From Vitis vinifera (lineage: Eukaryota; Streptophyta; Magnoliopsida; Vitales; Vitaceae), in NCBI RefSeq assembly GCF_030704535.1, contig NC_081813.1, positions 10,231,001 through 10,295,000 on the forward strand: a stretch of DNA of 64,000 nucleotides. The letters run 5' to 3'. Numbering within the stretch: position 1 is the first letter of the stretch; the number at the start of each line of letters is the position of its first letter. Shown in pieces: positions 37,119-47,794 of the stretch. Position numbers and translations under genes: made by a program. Under the pieces are notes generated by a model that did not search any database, had not been told where the DNA came from, and saw only the letters and a program-made list of their open reading frames with translations.

Positions 37119-39781
37119 ATGGATAATGAGAGTGAAACTCAAGTGGACTCTAGTGCAAGTGGAAGAAGAGATCTCGGGTGGAAATATGGTCGTTTGGTTA
37201 ATGAAATTGATTTGAACACCATCATATGCATATTTTGTGATAAAGTAACCAAAGGAGGCATATATAGACACAAACAACATCTTGTTATGTTGTTGGTGGA
37301 TATAGAAATGCTAAAAAGTGTAGAAAATGTCCGGAACATGTTAGAGAAGAAATGGAAGAGTATATGAGTTCCAAGAAAAATAAAAAAGAGCAAATGAATA
37401 TGGGGAGCGAATATGTTAATGAAGATTTGTTTGGTTTGGAAGATGAAGATTTTGGTGAGGAGATTAATAGTAGAACGAATGTCACCAACATTTCTAGTGG
37501 AGGTAGTAACTGAGGAGGAAGTGGTGGTAGGACGTTTTCTTCAAAAAACCAAGACAAAAAGGTCATATGGATCATTTTTTCACTCCTAATGCAGAGATGG
37601 TTGTTCAAAATCGAAGGAGTGGAAAAATGAATCAAACTACCATCAATGATGCCTACAAAAAGGAAGCAAGAGAAATAACTTGTATGCTTATCACAAGATG
37701 GATGTATGAGGCTGCTATTCCATTTAATGCAGTCACATATCTGAGTTTCCAACCAATGATTGAGGCTATTGGTCAATATGGTGTGGGTATGAAGGGACCA
37801 ACTTTTCATGAGGTAAGAGTTACTAACCTTAAGAAAGAATTGACTCTCACAAAAGATTTTATGAAAGATCATATGGTGGAATGGGGGAAAAATGGATGTT
37901 CAATTATGTCAGATGGATGGACCGATAGGAAAGAGAGAACTTTGATGAACTTTTTGGTTAATTGTTCAAAGGGAACCATGTTCATGCAATCCATTGATGC
38001 TTCTTCAATGATTAAAATAGGAGAAAAGATGTTTGAGTTACTTGACAAATAGGTAGAGCAAGTTGGTGAGGAGAATGTTATTCAAGTTATAATAGATAAT
38101 CACTCAAGTTATGTGATGATGGGTAATAAATACTATTTCTTGAATTTTTATTTACTTTTAAAATTTGAATTATTTATCTTGAGAACTTATGTAAATTTAT
38201 TATCTACAATTTCATATAGGGAGGTTGTTAGAATTAAAACGCCCACATTTGTATTGGACACCATGCTGCACATTGCCTTGACTTGATGTTGGAAGATATT
38301 GGAAAGCTACCAAACATCAAGAGGGCATTGGAGAGGGCTATATCACTAAATGGGTATATTTATAATCGCTCAGGGCTACTCAACATGATGAGGCGGTTTA
38401 CTGGACAAAAGGAATTGCTTAGGCCTGCTAAGACTCGGTTTGCAACTGCTTTCATCACATTATCACGATTGCATGAACAAAAAAACAAATTGAGGAAGAT
38501 GTTTACAAGCTCGGATTGGTTAGATAGTAAATGGGCAAAAGAGCAGAAGGGGAAAACTATAGTCAACATAGTTCTAATGCCTTCATTTTGGAACACTATT
38601 GTGTTTTGCTTAAAGGTTTCGGGTCCCCTAGTTCGTGTATTTCGTTTGGTTGATGGTGAAAAAAAGCTCCTATGGGATACATCTATGAGGTCATGAATAG
38701 AGCTAAGGATACAATTGTGAGAAGTTTTAATGGAAATGAAGAGAAGTACAAAGAAATCTTCAACATCATTGATAAGAGGTGGGAGATTCAGCTTCATCGG
38801 CCTTTGCATGCAGCAGGGTACTTTTTGAACCCAGAAATCTTCTATGATAAGCCAGAAATAGAGCATGATGTCGAGATTATGAGTGATTTGTATAAATGCA
38901 TCTTAAGACTAACAAGAGACCCTACTAAGCAAGAAAAAGTTGTGGCCGAAGTGAGTTTGTTCACAAATGCCCAAGGACTATTCGGGAATGAGTTAGCTGT
39001 TAGGACAAGAAAGACTAGAGCACCAGGTTAGTTATTTAGTTTTGTTTATTTAAATGATTAGATTTTATTTTTGCTAAAATAGGTCAATTGTTTCACTAAA
39101 TTGTTAATATCTATACTACAGTTGAATGGTGGGCTGCATATGGAGCTTCAGCTCCAAATTTTCAAAAGTTTGCAATGAAAGTCCTGAACTTAACATGCAG
39201 TGCATCAGGTTGTGAACGGAATTGGAGCATCTTTGAAAATATAAGTGACCAAATCCAAAATAATTACAAGTAATAGTTTAATAGAGTCTTGAATGTAACT
39301 TAAAAGTTAAAACTTTAAAATATATTTATGAGCTTATGAATTTTTGCAGATTCATAGCAAGAGGAGAAATAGGTTAGATCATCAACGCTTGAATGATTTG
39401 GTGTACATTAAGTATAATCAAGCCTTGAAGAGAAGATACAATGAATGTAACACCATTGGCCCAATTTCCTTGAAAGATATAGATGATAGCAATGAATGGT
39501 TGATAGGGAGAATGGAAGATAAGGATTCTCATGGAGGTGCACAAGATGATTTTGTATTTGATGATGATAATTTGACATGGGGTGATGTTGCTAGAGCTAC
39601 TAGAGCTGAGGAGGTCGGGTTTGATACTAGAGCTAGAGCTAGAGCAAGCTCAAGCATAATACCACAAACAAGGGGGATAGATTCAAGTTCTAGAACTTTG
39701 CCTTCTCATTCATTAATATATGAAGATGAAGATGGAGACATGGTTGATTCAGCAGATGAAGAAGATGGGGAAGACTACTAA
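37119..39781 (+). pseudogene. hAT transposase (BED finger, DUF659, dimerisation domain), broken
   Basis: Conserved parts in order: an N-terminal BED-type zinc finger (CIFCDKVTKGGIYRHKQH, near 37228-37281); a frameshift near 37280; a stop at about 37511; a DUF659 region with FMKDHMVEWGKNGCSIMSDG and WTDRKERTLMNF (about 37857-37960); a stop at 38050; the phrase FVLDTMLHIALT-like region before 38280; RPAKTRFATAFITLSRLHEQ (38425-38480); WEIQLHRPLHAAGYFLNPEI (38780-38840); and the C-terminal dimerisation segment with APNFQKFA, SGCERNWS and HSKRRNRLDHQRLNDLVY (39150-39405). The tail is acidic. Several pieces are probably separate exons, but at least three stops or frame changes fall inside domains. 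It would have mobilised the surrounding element. Confidence 0.88.
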
Positions 39782-40231
39782 TGTGGTGATGGAAATGATG
39801 ATGATGATGATGATTTTGTTGATTTAGAGGAGGAGTAATGATTACTTGTTGTGGACAAATTTGTTATGTAAGTGTTTTTTAATGATGTTTTTGAATTGTG
39901 GACAAATTTCATGTTTTGGACCTTTAGGTTTGGAAATTTTGGATTTGGATATGTATTAGGCAATTAGCAATATGGATTTGGATTTGTTTTTATGCTTGGA
40001 GTTCTTTATTTTTATGTCTTTTTTTATTAAATTGAAGTTTTGGATGATATTTGATGATTTATGTGTTTAGGACAAATAAATGATTGTTAAATTTGATTAT
40101 ATTATATAAAAATATATATGTAAATTAGGGTGCGACTCACTTCACTAAAGCCCACGCCTTAGATGCGCCTTGCGCCTCAGGCTCCAGGACTACTTTGCGT
40201 CTTGGTGCGCCTTGAGCCTTTTAAAACTATG

Positions 40232-40359
40232 ATTGTAGCAAAGGAATATCATAATAGAGAAAATCTAAACAAACAATACACATGGCAAGGCCTGAGACAA
40301 AGGAATATTTCTTACAGCTAAGCAGATGTAGAAAATATAACTAATTACATTACTTAACA
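40232..40359 (-). repeat. Copia 3' LTR, proximal part
   Basis: Continues the LTR after the hAT: 40232-40239 is the right copy of ATTGTAGC, and 40240-40359 aligns with the 5' LTR up to its TG end (minus-strand TGTTAAGTAATG, ending at 40359). Confidence 0.88.
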
Positions 40360-41780
40360 TCTCCCCACAAGCTGAGAGGGTTGTGATGTACAGTCAGCTT
40401 GTTCCGTAGACTTTGAAAACAAGGTGCAAACAGTGGCTTGGTTAGGATATCTTCAAGTTGCTCTTTAAATGGTGCAAATTTGACCAATAAGGATTTATGG
40501 AGCACATGATCTCGAATGAAATGATAATCTATTTCAATATGTTTTGTACGAGCATGAAAATTGAGATGAGCGACAAGATGGGTGGCGTTAAGATTGTCAC
40601 AAGAGAGGATTGGGGGAGTGAAGAAAAGAATGTGTAGTTCGATGAGGAATGTTTCAATCCAAATAAGTTTTGAAGTTGTATTGGAAAGACCTTTGTATTT
40701 GGACTCCACACTTGATCGAGAAAAAACCTTTTGTTTAGTATAGGACCAGGAGACCAAATTGGGGCCAAGGAAACAACAATGGCCACTTGTACTTTTCTGA
40801 TCATCCAGGCAGCCGACCCAATCAACATTAGTATAACAAGTGAGTGAGAGATTAGTGGATGGTTGAAGAGAAATGACATGGGAAATGGTACTCATGAGAT
40901 AATGGAGAATCCTCTTAATAACTTGCCAATGAGTTGTGGTTGGAAAGTGCATGAACTGACAAGCTTTATTGATAGAAAAACTGATGTTAGGTTAAGTGAT
41001 GGTACAGTATTGTAGAGCCCTCGCAATGCTTCGGTACAAAGATGGATCCAAAAGAGGCTCACCATCACACAAGGATAAGGAAGATGAGGTGCTCATAGGA
41101 GTAGAAGTGTGCTTACAGTCAAACATTTAAGCCCGATGAAGAAGAGTAGTAATGTACTTGTATTAACATAGATGCAGGGAATATTGAGTACAACTAACTT
41201 GAATGCCTAGAAAAATAAGAGAAATACCCCAAATCCTTGAGAACAAATTGATTATGGAGTTGGTCAATCAAGGATTTCACCAAGATAGAGTGATTACCTG
41301 TGATAATAATATAATCCACATAAATTAACAAAATAAGAATGGAGGAGCCCTGGTTGGAGAAAAACACTGAAGTATCAAATTTGGAACCCTGGAAACCACA
41401 ATGTAGTAGATAAGTACTGAACTTTGTATACCAGGCACAAGGATTTTCTTTAAGACTGTATAAAACCTTATTCAACTTGCAAACATAGTTCGGAGTAGAA
41501 GTACTGAGAAAACCAACAATAGTTTTTGATAGGTCACCTCTTAAGAATGCATTATGGACATCCAATTGTTTGATAGGCCACTGAAGAGTAATAGCTAAAC
41601 TTAAAACAATTCATATAGTAGTGGGCTTAACAACTAAGCTAAAGGTTTCAAAATAATCCAAGCCAAGTGTTTGTTGAAAATCTTTAGTAATTAACCGGGC
41701 TTTATATCTTTCAAGGGAGCTACCCGGTTTGAGCTTGACCTTAAAAACCCACTTGCAACCAATGACTGTGTGACCAGGTA
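40350..41780 (-). pseudogene. Copia reverse transcriptase and RNase H, broken
   Basis: Reverse transcriptase pieces: MDVHNAFLRGDL (near 41560), CKLNKVLYSLKENPCAWY, and the active-site segment near 41315, which reads YVDYIIIT where the family has YVDD. RNase H follows: VDWVGCLDDQKSTSGHCCFL (near 40790), SWSYTKQKVFSRSSVESKYK, then AHLNFHARTKHIEIDYHFIR (about 40500-40560), running to the purine tract beside the LTR. A stop separates the two domains. Together they would copy the element RNA into DNA; this copy cannot, because one active-site aspartate is missing and the frame is broken. Confidence 0.88.
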
Positions 41781-41789
41781 ATAAAGGCA

Positions 41790-42360
41790 TTAATGTCCAA
41801 GTATCATTTTTAATAAGAGCCTCGTATTCTGCAATCCTAGCATTTTGCTAGTGAGCATGTTTGACTGTTTGGCGAAGGATACAAACTCAAAAAGGGCAAG
41901 TTCAATAGGAGAATCAAGTGTTGTCACAAGAGCTTTTGGTTTATAAAACCTAACCTTTGATCTAGTCACCATGGAATGAGTGTTGGTGAGAGGTAGGGGG
42001 CGATGGAGAATAGATTCCGGTAAGTCAGTAGGTACAACAAATGGAATTGGACATATTGAAGTAGTAGGATGAGTGTCTTGTGAGAAATGGAAAGAGAGAT
42101 ATGTGGGATGAGAAGAATGAGAAGGAGAAGACAATGGGAAGACATATGGAAAGGAGAAAGAGAGAGAAAGAAGAGAAGTAGAGGAAAAAAAAAGTGAGAC
42201 AAAAATGGGATGTGGAGTGGCCGAAGAAGGAAAGGAAAAAAGAAATAGGGAGATTAGGAGTGAACTTAGATGGAGTAGGAGAAGAAGAAGGAAAGAGAGA
42301 AAAAGAGAAAGGAAAAGAGAACTCATTGAAAACCACATGGCAGGAGACATAATCTAACAT
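41790..42360 (-). pseudogene. Copia pol linker between integrase and reverse transcriptase
   Basis: Low-complexity Ser/Leu/Phe-rich translation (TCTCTTTC-type DNA) with the conserved phrase HSMVTRSKVRFYKPKAL near 41930-41980. That phrase is characteristic of the variable linker joining integrase to reverse transcriptase in plant copia elements. Frames of 78-186 codons overlap here because stops are rare in CT-rich DNA. Confidence 0.7.
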
Positions 42361-42491
42361 GTTTGTCTATTTAAGCACAAATAACCTTTATAGTGAGGAC
42401 TAAAACCAATGAGGGCACATTTAGTGGAGCAAAATTGAAGTTTATGCTGATTCAAAGGTCTTAAAAATGGAAAACAAGAGCAACCAAACAC

Positions 42492-43756
42492 CTAAAATGA
42501 AGAATAAGTAGATTTATCATAAAACAAGTCAAAAGGGGTTTTATTATTCAATACAACAATAGGTAACCTATTAATTAAGTACACAACATATGGGAATGCA
42601 TATGGCCAATAAGAAATTGGAACAAAAGAATGGGCCAACATGGAAACCAACTTCAACAACATGGCTATTTTTGCACTCAACTCGCCCATTTTTTTGGGGA
42701 GTATAAGGACAAGGATGGCAATGATGAATACCAAGATTTTCAAGAAAAAACATAAGTGGATGAAATTCACCACTCCAATAAGTTTGCAAGGCCTTAATAG
42801 TTATGTTAAATTGGCTTTCAATGAGATTTTTGAATTTTAGAAAGTAGGAGAAAAATGCATCTTTGTTTTTTAACAAATAAAACCAAGTAAAGTAAGAGTA
42901 ATCATCGATAAAAAGAAGGAAGTAACGAATACTAGTGACATATTGGACAAGGGAAAGACCCCAAAGATCAGAATGAACCAAATCAAAAGGTTTCATTGCT
43001 TTAGATTTTGAAAATACAAAGGGTAATCTATGACACTTAGCCAATTGACAAGAGGAACAAAAATCAAAAGATTTAGAAAATTTTAAATTACAACTCCTCA
43101 TAACTTGAGTAACTACATTAGAAGTAGGGTGTCTTAGTTTATTGTGCCATAGTACGATATTATTATGCTGAATGATGAAGGCTTAAGCATGGTTGAAGGA
43201 TAGTTGAGTAACAAGAGTGAAGGTGAAACTGATGAAGAAGAGACATCAAGGGATGACAAAGGAGTGACTGATGATGAAACTTTGTAGAGTCCATTTTCAA
43301 GTATTCCCTGAAGAAGTAACCTCCTCGAAGCTTGATCCTTCATAAGAAAATGAGAGGGATGAAATTCAACAAAAACTTGATTATCATAATTAAGCTTAGT
43401 GACACTAATGAGTTGTTTTGAGATTTGAGGAGTGTGCAAGACATGTTTTAAATGAATCAATTTACAAGACTAGAAATCATAACATTACCAATATGTGAAA
43501 TTCCAATTGACTTACCATTGCCCACTATATGTTGTTCCTCACCAGTAAACACACATAAATTTGTTAGGTTGCCAAACTCTAGTGTAAAGCAATGTGTTAC
43601 TTCAGAATCCATATACCAAGAATTATTAGAGCTATTAGAGGGCATAGTAGCAGATGTTGAAGTGGTGAACATTGCAGTTATAAGATTTGGAAGCTGAGGC
43701 TTGGGTTGAGAATTTGGAAATTGTGGTTGGTAGTTAAGTTGGCTTGATGATAACAA
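42492..43756 (-). pseudogene. Copia protease/GAG-pre-integrase and integrase, broken
   Basis: Protease-region text SWYMDSEVTHCFT (near 43610; the family has D-S/T-G-A, here DSEVT) and IVGNGKSIGI are followed by IHLKHVLHTPQISKQLISV (43395-43460). The integrase has CSSCQLAKCHRLPF (near 43040), PFDLVHSDLWG (about 42960-42990), FIDDYSYFTWFYLLKN, TYWSGEFHPL (about 42760-42790) and YTPQKNGRVECKN. The family usually has TDWGGEF or similar, so the second catalytic aspartate is replaced by tyrosine. Frame changes occur near 43110 and 42640. Confidence 0.85.
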
Positions 43757-43856
43757 TTAAAAGCTATGTGATCGAACTTCCCACAAATTTGACATTATGG
43801 CTTTGGTCCAAAATTTCCAGTTTTTTGTTTCTGAAACCATTTTGGAAGATTTGTTT

Positions 43857-44775
43857 CTAAAACCATTTTGGAAGATGATTGTAGTTGTCCTTGAGGTTTT
43901 CCAAGGATGCTAGGTTGGGAATTTGGATGAAAGGACTGATAAGGATTAATAGGGTTGTTTGGGAAAGATGAATATGAACTTTGTGGGTATTTAGAAAAAT
44001 TGGGTTTTTGATTTTTCTGAAATTTGTTTTGGCTAGGATAAGCAGTGAAGTTAACCTAGGGAAAATGAAGTTGTTGTGCAGTATTCCTTTGTTCCAACCG
44101 ATATTCATAGGTGTAAAGGAGACTATGAACCTATTCTAAAGAAGACTTGTCAGATTTGTTATAGATGGAGGTCACAAATCCATCATATTCCTTAATCAAT
44201 CCATTCAGAGTATACATCACTTTATCTCTGTAAGATAATGGCTCAGCCATAACAAAATACTTATCAAAGACTTTCTTAATATGAGCAAGATACTCAGAAA
44301 TTGTAATATTTTCCTTTTTAATTTTTTGAAGTTGAGAGTCCAGCCCCAGCACAATAGTAATCGAAGAAGAATGATAGACTCTGTTAAGAGCTCCCCATAT
44401 TTCCTGAGCAATCTTGTATTTTACGATTCTTTCCACCATGGTAAGAGTTAGGGAAAAATAGATCCAGCTCATGATAAGTTTATTTGTTCATTCCCATTGT
44501 ATGAAGAGTGGGTTGATATGCAGTTGGGCATTATCCAAGAATTTGGCTAGTATAGGTGTCTCTCCTTCAATGAAATCTTCCAACCTATTAGTTATGATCA
44601 CATTCAAAAGCTAATTTTTTCAAAGTAGCAGATTCGTCTCATCAAGTGTGATAGTTAGAGGCTAAGAAAGAGATGGGTAATTGGTTTAGGTAATGTTCAA
44701 ACTAGAGGCTGGAGTTGGGTTGAAATTTTGGGGATTTGCAATTAGGGTTGTCGGAGAAGAATTTGTGCTAGACAT
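43857..44775 (-). pseudogene. Copia gag, broken
   Basis: An ATG at 44775 follows the primer site directly. A stop interrupts near 44640. The conserved UBN2/gag region begins at 44472 with AQEIWGALNRVYHSSS, ISEYLAHIKKVFDKY and NGLIKEYDGFVTSIYN. A Gln/Asn/Phe-rich tail follows (43857-44108). It encoded the capsid protein. Confidence 0.8.
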
Positions 44776-44779
44776 TTTT

Positions 44780-44792
44780 GGCTCTGATACCA
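44780..44792 (-). promoter_or_regulatory. Primer-binding site (tRNA-Met type)
   Basis: TGGTATCAGAGCC on the minus strand matches the usual plant copia primer site complementary to the 3' end of initiator tRNA-Met. It directly follows the 5' LTR. Confidence 0.9.
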
Positions 44793-45044
44793 AGATCAAA
44801 TTGCAGGCAAAGAAGAAAAGAAAGACAGAGAAAATAAAAACAAAGAGAATATAATTAAGGAATATTTTGGAATTCCAGCACTCATAGAAAATGAGTCTGG
44901 GATTGAAAATTTATATATTGTAGCAAAATGGTATTACAATAGAGAAAATATAAACAAATAATACATGTGGCAAGGCCAGAGACAAACGAATATTTCTTAC
45001 AGCTAAGCATATGCAAAAAATATAACTAATTACATTACTTAACA
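44793..45044 (-). repeat. Copia 5' LTR
   Basis: 252 bases, beginning TGTTAAGTAATG on the minus strand and ending next to the primer site with GATCT rather than the usual CA. The same GATCT end is found in the other LTR, beside the ACATG duplication, which supports the boundary. Confidence 0.88.
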
Positions 45045-45049
45045 ACATG

Positions 45050-46700
45050 GGGCTCATCTGGGCCATAAATGGTCATTCAAATGTTAATTGGTGTCTTGGC
45101 AAGGAATGGCTTAGCAATTTTGTCTTGCGAGCACCAATACAACCCTTGTCATGACAAAACCCCCACCATTGACACTACCACTCTCTCATCCATGGCAACC
45201 ACCCTTTGTTCCTCTTTCATGTTATATAAAATTAGTAAGTTTCCCTCCCATTTAATCTTTAGGGCAACCGTTTGTGAGATTGAGTTTTGTTTGTAGGCTT
45301 TCAATTATTAATTCATGCTCATGGGTTGGGCTTTTGGCTTGGGTGGTTGATCGGAGCCTTGGAATATTGCAGTTTAATGGAGTGTTATTGGTTTGGGCCC
45401 TAATTAGTTTGACCCTTCATTTGGGTTAGATTGTTGATTTGAATTGTTTATTTTGAGATGTTATATGTAGATATCAGTTTGGGTTTGTTTTTGGGCTTGG
45501 CTTGATTGACAAATTGATTTGGATTCCATGCTATTTAAGCTTAATTATTTATTTGGGTTTTAAGATTGATTTTCTCATTTTAATTGTTGATATTTGGGCT
45601 TATACTATCTTTGGCCTCTCTTTGGTTTTGCATGGTTTGATTGATTGAGGTGGTGAGATTGATAGAAAGGCAACTCTCTAGGAAAGAGGAAAACAACTCT
45701 GCAAAGTTTTCATGATGATTTTTTAAGGGGTTTTACTATTTATTTTAGGAGAGGCAAAGAGTGGGTGTGGGGAAGAGGCTCTCGGTATTTCTTTATTTGA
45801 GATTTTTTTTTAGGTGAGAGAACATATTGAGGATTTGATTGAACCAGAGCTACACTTTGAAGCCGCTTGGGGTTGTTTTGTTGATATAATTAACCTTCCC
45901 TTTATTTATTTATTTTTTATTTATTCTATTCAGTTTGGAATTTTATTTTTTAAATATTGGTGGGTTGTTTAAATTTAGTTTGTAAATATTGGTTGGTTAT
46001 TTATGTTTGATTCATTTTCAATTTGTTCATATATTGCATTTTGCATTTCCTGAGTTATAGGTTGTTGTTTATTTGTTTGTTTATTTATTTATTGTTTTTA
46101 CCTTATTTATTAGTGTATATCTGGGTAGTTTGAAATTTATTTATTTATTTATTTATTTTTAAACCAAAATATTTTTTTTATATATATTTATAAATTGAGA
46201 AACTATTTTTTTTAATAAATCCATACGTCATTTTTGTATAAAAAAATGAATTTGTGAAACCAATTTCTCTCTCTCTTTTCTTTTAATAAAATCGTAAAAC
46301 TTTTTTTTAATAGATAAAAACATTAAAAATATTTTAAAAAGAAAAATTAGGATTTATGTATTTTTTAAAAGAAAATATTTTAAAAAAAATTAGGATTGAA
46401 ATCATTTTTAATTTAATTGAAGTATTTATGTATACATTTTTATAAATTAGGATGATCTTTTTTAATATTAATAAAATTTAAACATTTCTTCTAGACTATA
46501 ATTTTTTTTTTTTTAACAATAAAGTTTGAACCTTTTTTTATACATAGTAACAAAAATCAAAATATTTTTTTTAGCAAATAAATTTATAATTTTTTTTAAT
46601 AAAAAAATTACAAAATCTTCTTTCAATAATAAGAATTGGATTGAACTATCTTTTGTAAATAATATTGTAGTAAATGTTAGAAAAAAAATTATGAAAAAAG
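45050..46700. other. Intergenic, TTGGGCTT-rich then T-rich
   Basis: The plus strand from 45300 to 45620 repeats words such as TTGGGCTT and TTGATTTGG, then turns into TTTATTTATTTA runs (45895-46170). One frame at 45069-45296 (75 codons) crosses from the copia flank and has no domain. No gene is visible. Confidence 0.4.
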
Positions 46701-47026
46701 AAGAAAATAGAGAAGTAGAGTTATGAAAGAACTCTAAAAGGTGTATCTTTCATTCATTAAAGTCTCTTATTTATAGGAGTTGGAGAATCGAAATTAAATA
46801 TGGTATTTAATTCTTTACAGGGAATATAGAAAACCTCTATGGATAGTTGTGAGGTCATTCACAATTATCTATATATATATTTATAATACTCCTCATTGAA
46901 TGACCATCACTATTGAAAAGAATTAGGTAGACGTTGATTATTAGAATTGTCTCATTAAAAACCTTGATTGTAAAACCCAATGTAACAAAACCTAGACAAA
47001 AGAAAAAAGAGTACAATATACTAACA
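46701..47026 (-). repeat. Probable copia 3' LTR
   Basis: A minus-strand TGTTAGTATATTG start at 47026 lies 13 bases from a purine tract (minus-strand CATGAGGGGGAG, 47040-47051), the layout of a 3' LTR. The far end could not be fixed, and the lower limit is nominal. Confidence 0.5.
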
Positions 47027-47189
47027 TTCTATGATGATGCTCCCCCTCATGATGACATAATTATGCTATGTTTAATGGCTTAGTGTTAAGATCTTTGAGT
47101 TAACGCATTCCAATTCGATATACAGACTTCTTTGAATGTCACAGCAAGTTGGGCTTTTGTGAATAAGTCGGTAAGATTATCACTTGATC

Positions 47190-47794
47190 TTATTTATTGA
47201 ACATTGATTTCCCCCTTCTTTTGAAGTCATGTGTACAAAAGAACTTTAGAGAAACAAGCTTAGTTTGATCACCTTTAATACATCCTCCTTTGATTTGTGC
47301 AATACATGCAACATTGTCTTCATGTAACATTGTTGGAGTATCTTTGATAGAGGATAATTCACAAGACACTTGAATATGTTTTATCATAGATCTCAACCAT
47401 ACATATTCACGACTGACTTCATAAATTGCTAGTATTTCTAAATGATTTGAGAAAGTGATGATCATTGTTTGCTTAACCGATCTCCATGATATTGCAACAT
47501 TCCTGCATGTAAAAGCATATCTTATTTGAGAAAGAGTTTTATGAGGATCTGAAAGATATCTTGCATCTGCATACCCAATCAATTGTGATTTTGATTCCTT
47601 TGAATAATATAAGCCCATGTCACTTGTCCCACAAAGATATCACAATATATGTTGAATCTTGTTCCAATGATCTTATAGGGATGTGTCATTTCCTTTTTTA
47701 ATAGTATTTCCAAGGTTCCTTGTATATAGGTGAATTTCAACATCCAGAACCTAAGATAATTTGTTTTTTTTGCTTGAAATATCGAGGATAACAA
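47190..47794 (-). pseudogene. Copia RNase H remnant
   Basis: Minus-strand text: LIGYADARYLSDPHKTLSQI (near 47540-47600), AISWRSVKQTM, ILAIYEVSREYVWLRSMIKH (near 47400), then the phrase TMLHEDNVACIAQIKGGCIK. This is the C-terminal RNase H domain of a copia polyprotein. Residues usually catalytic (D in Y-D/A-D, E in S-E-A-E) are partly altered (HLEILAIYE). It lies beside the LTR at 46701-47026 and probably belongs to it. Confidence 0.75.

Larger units (their letters stand above)
34325..40231 (+). mobile_element. hAT DNA transposon with 8-bp target duplication
   Basis: Terminal inverted repeats CATAGTTATGAAAGGC (left) and, read from the other strand, CATAGTTTTAAAAGGC (right). The 8-bp duplication ATTGTAGC lies at 34317-34324 and 40232-40239, the size diagnostic of hAT elements. 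Both ends carry GGCGC/GCGCC words (34369-34445; 40157-40212), probable subterminal binding repeats. The element sits inside the copia 3' LTR, which reads continuously once it is removed. It encodes a DUF659-class hAT transposase (37119-39781) that is broken, and itself holds a later insertion (34590-36439). Confidence 0.93.
34210..45044 (-). mobile_element. Ty1/copia retrotransposon split by a nested hAT
   Basis: A minus-strand copia element. Its 5-bp target duplication ACATG is intact at 34205-34209 and 45045-45049. The 5' LTR is 44793-45044. The 3' LTR is 34210-34324 plus 40240-40359, split by a hAT insertion. A tRNA-Met-type primer site (44780-44792) abuts the 5' LTR, and a purine tract (minus-strand GTGGGGAGA, 40360-40368) abuts the 3' LTR. 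Internal length without the hAT is 4433 bases, with gag, protease, integrase, reverse transcriptase and RNase H in the order of Ty1/copia (integrase before reverse transcriptase). Stops and lost catalytic residues make it inactive. LTRs are about 235 and 252 bases and differ visibly, so it is not recent. Confidence 0.9.

Noticed and set aside
42000..42360. A 186-codon Ser/Leu/Phe-rich frame as a membrane protein
   Set aside because: It lies in the CT-rich linker of the copia polyprotein and leads in frame into a conserved pol phrase.
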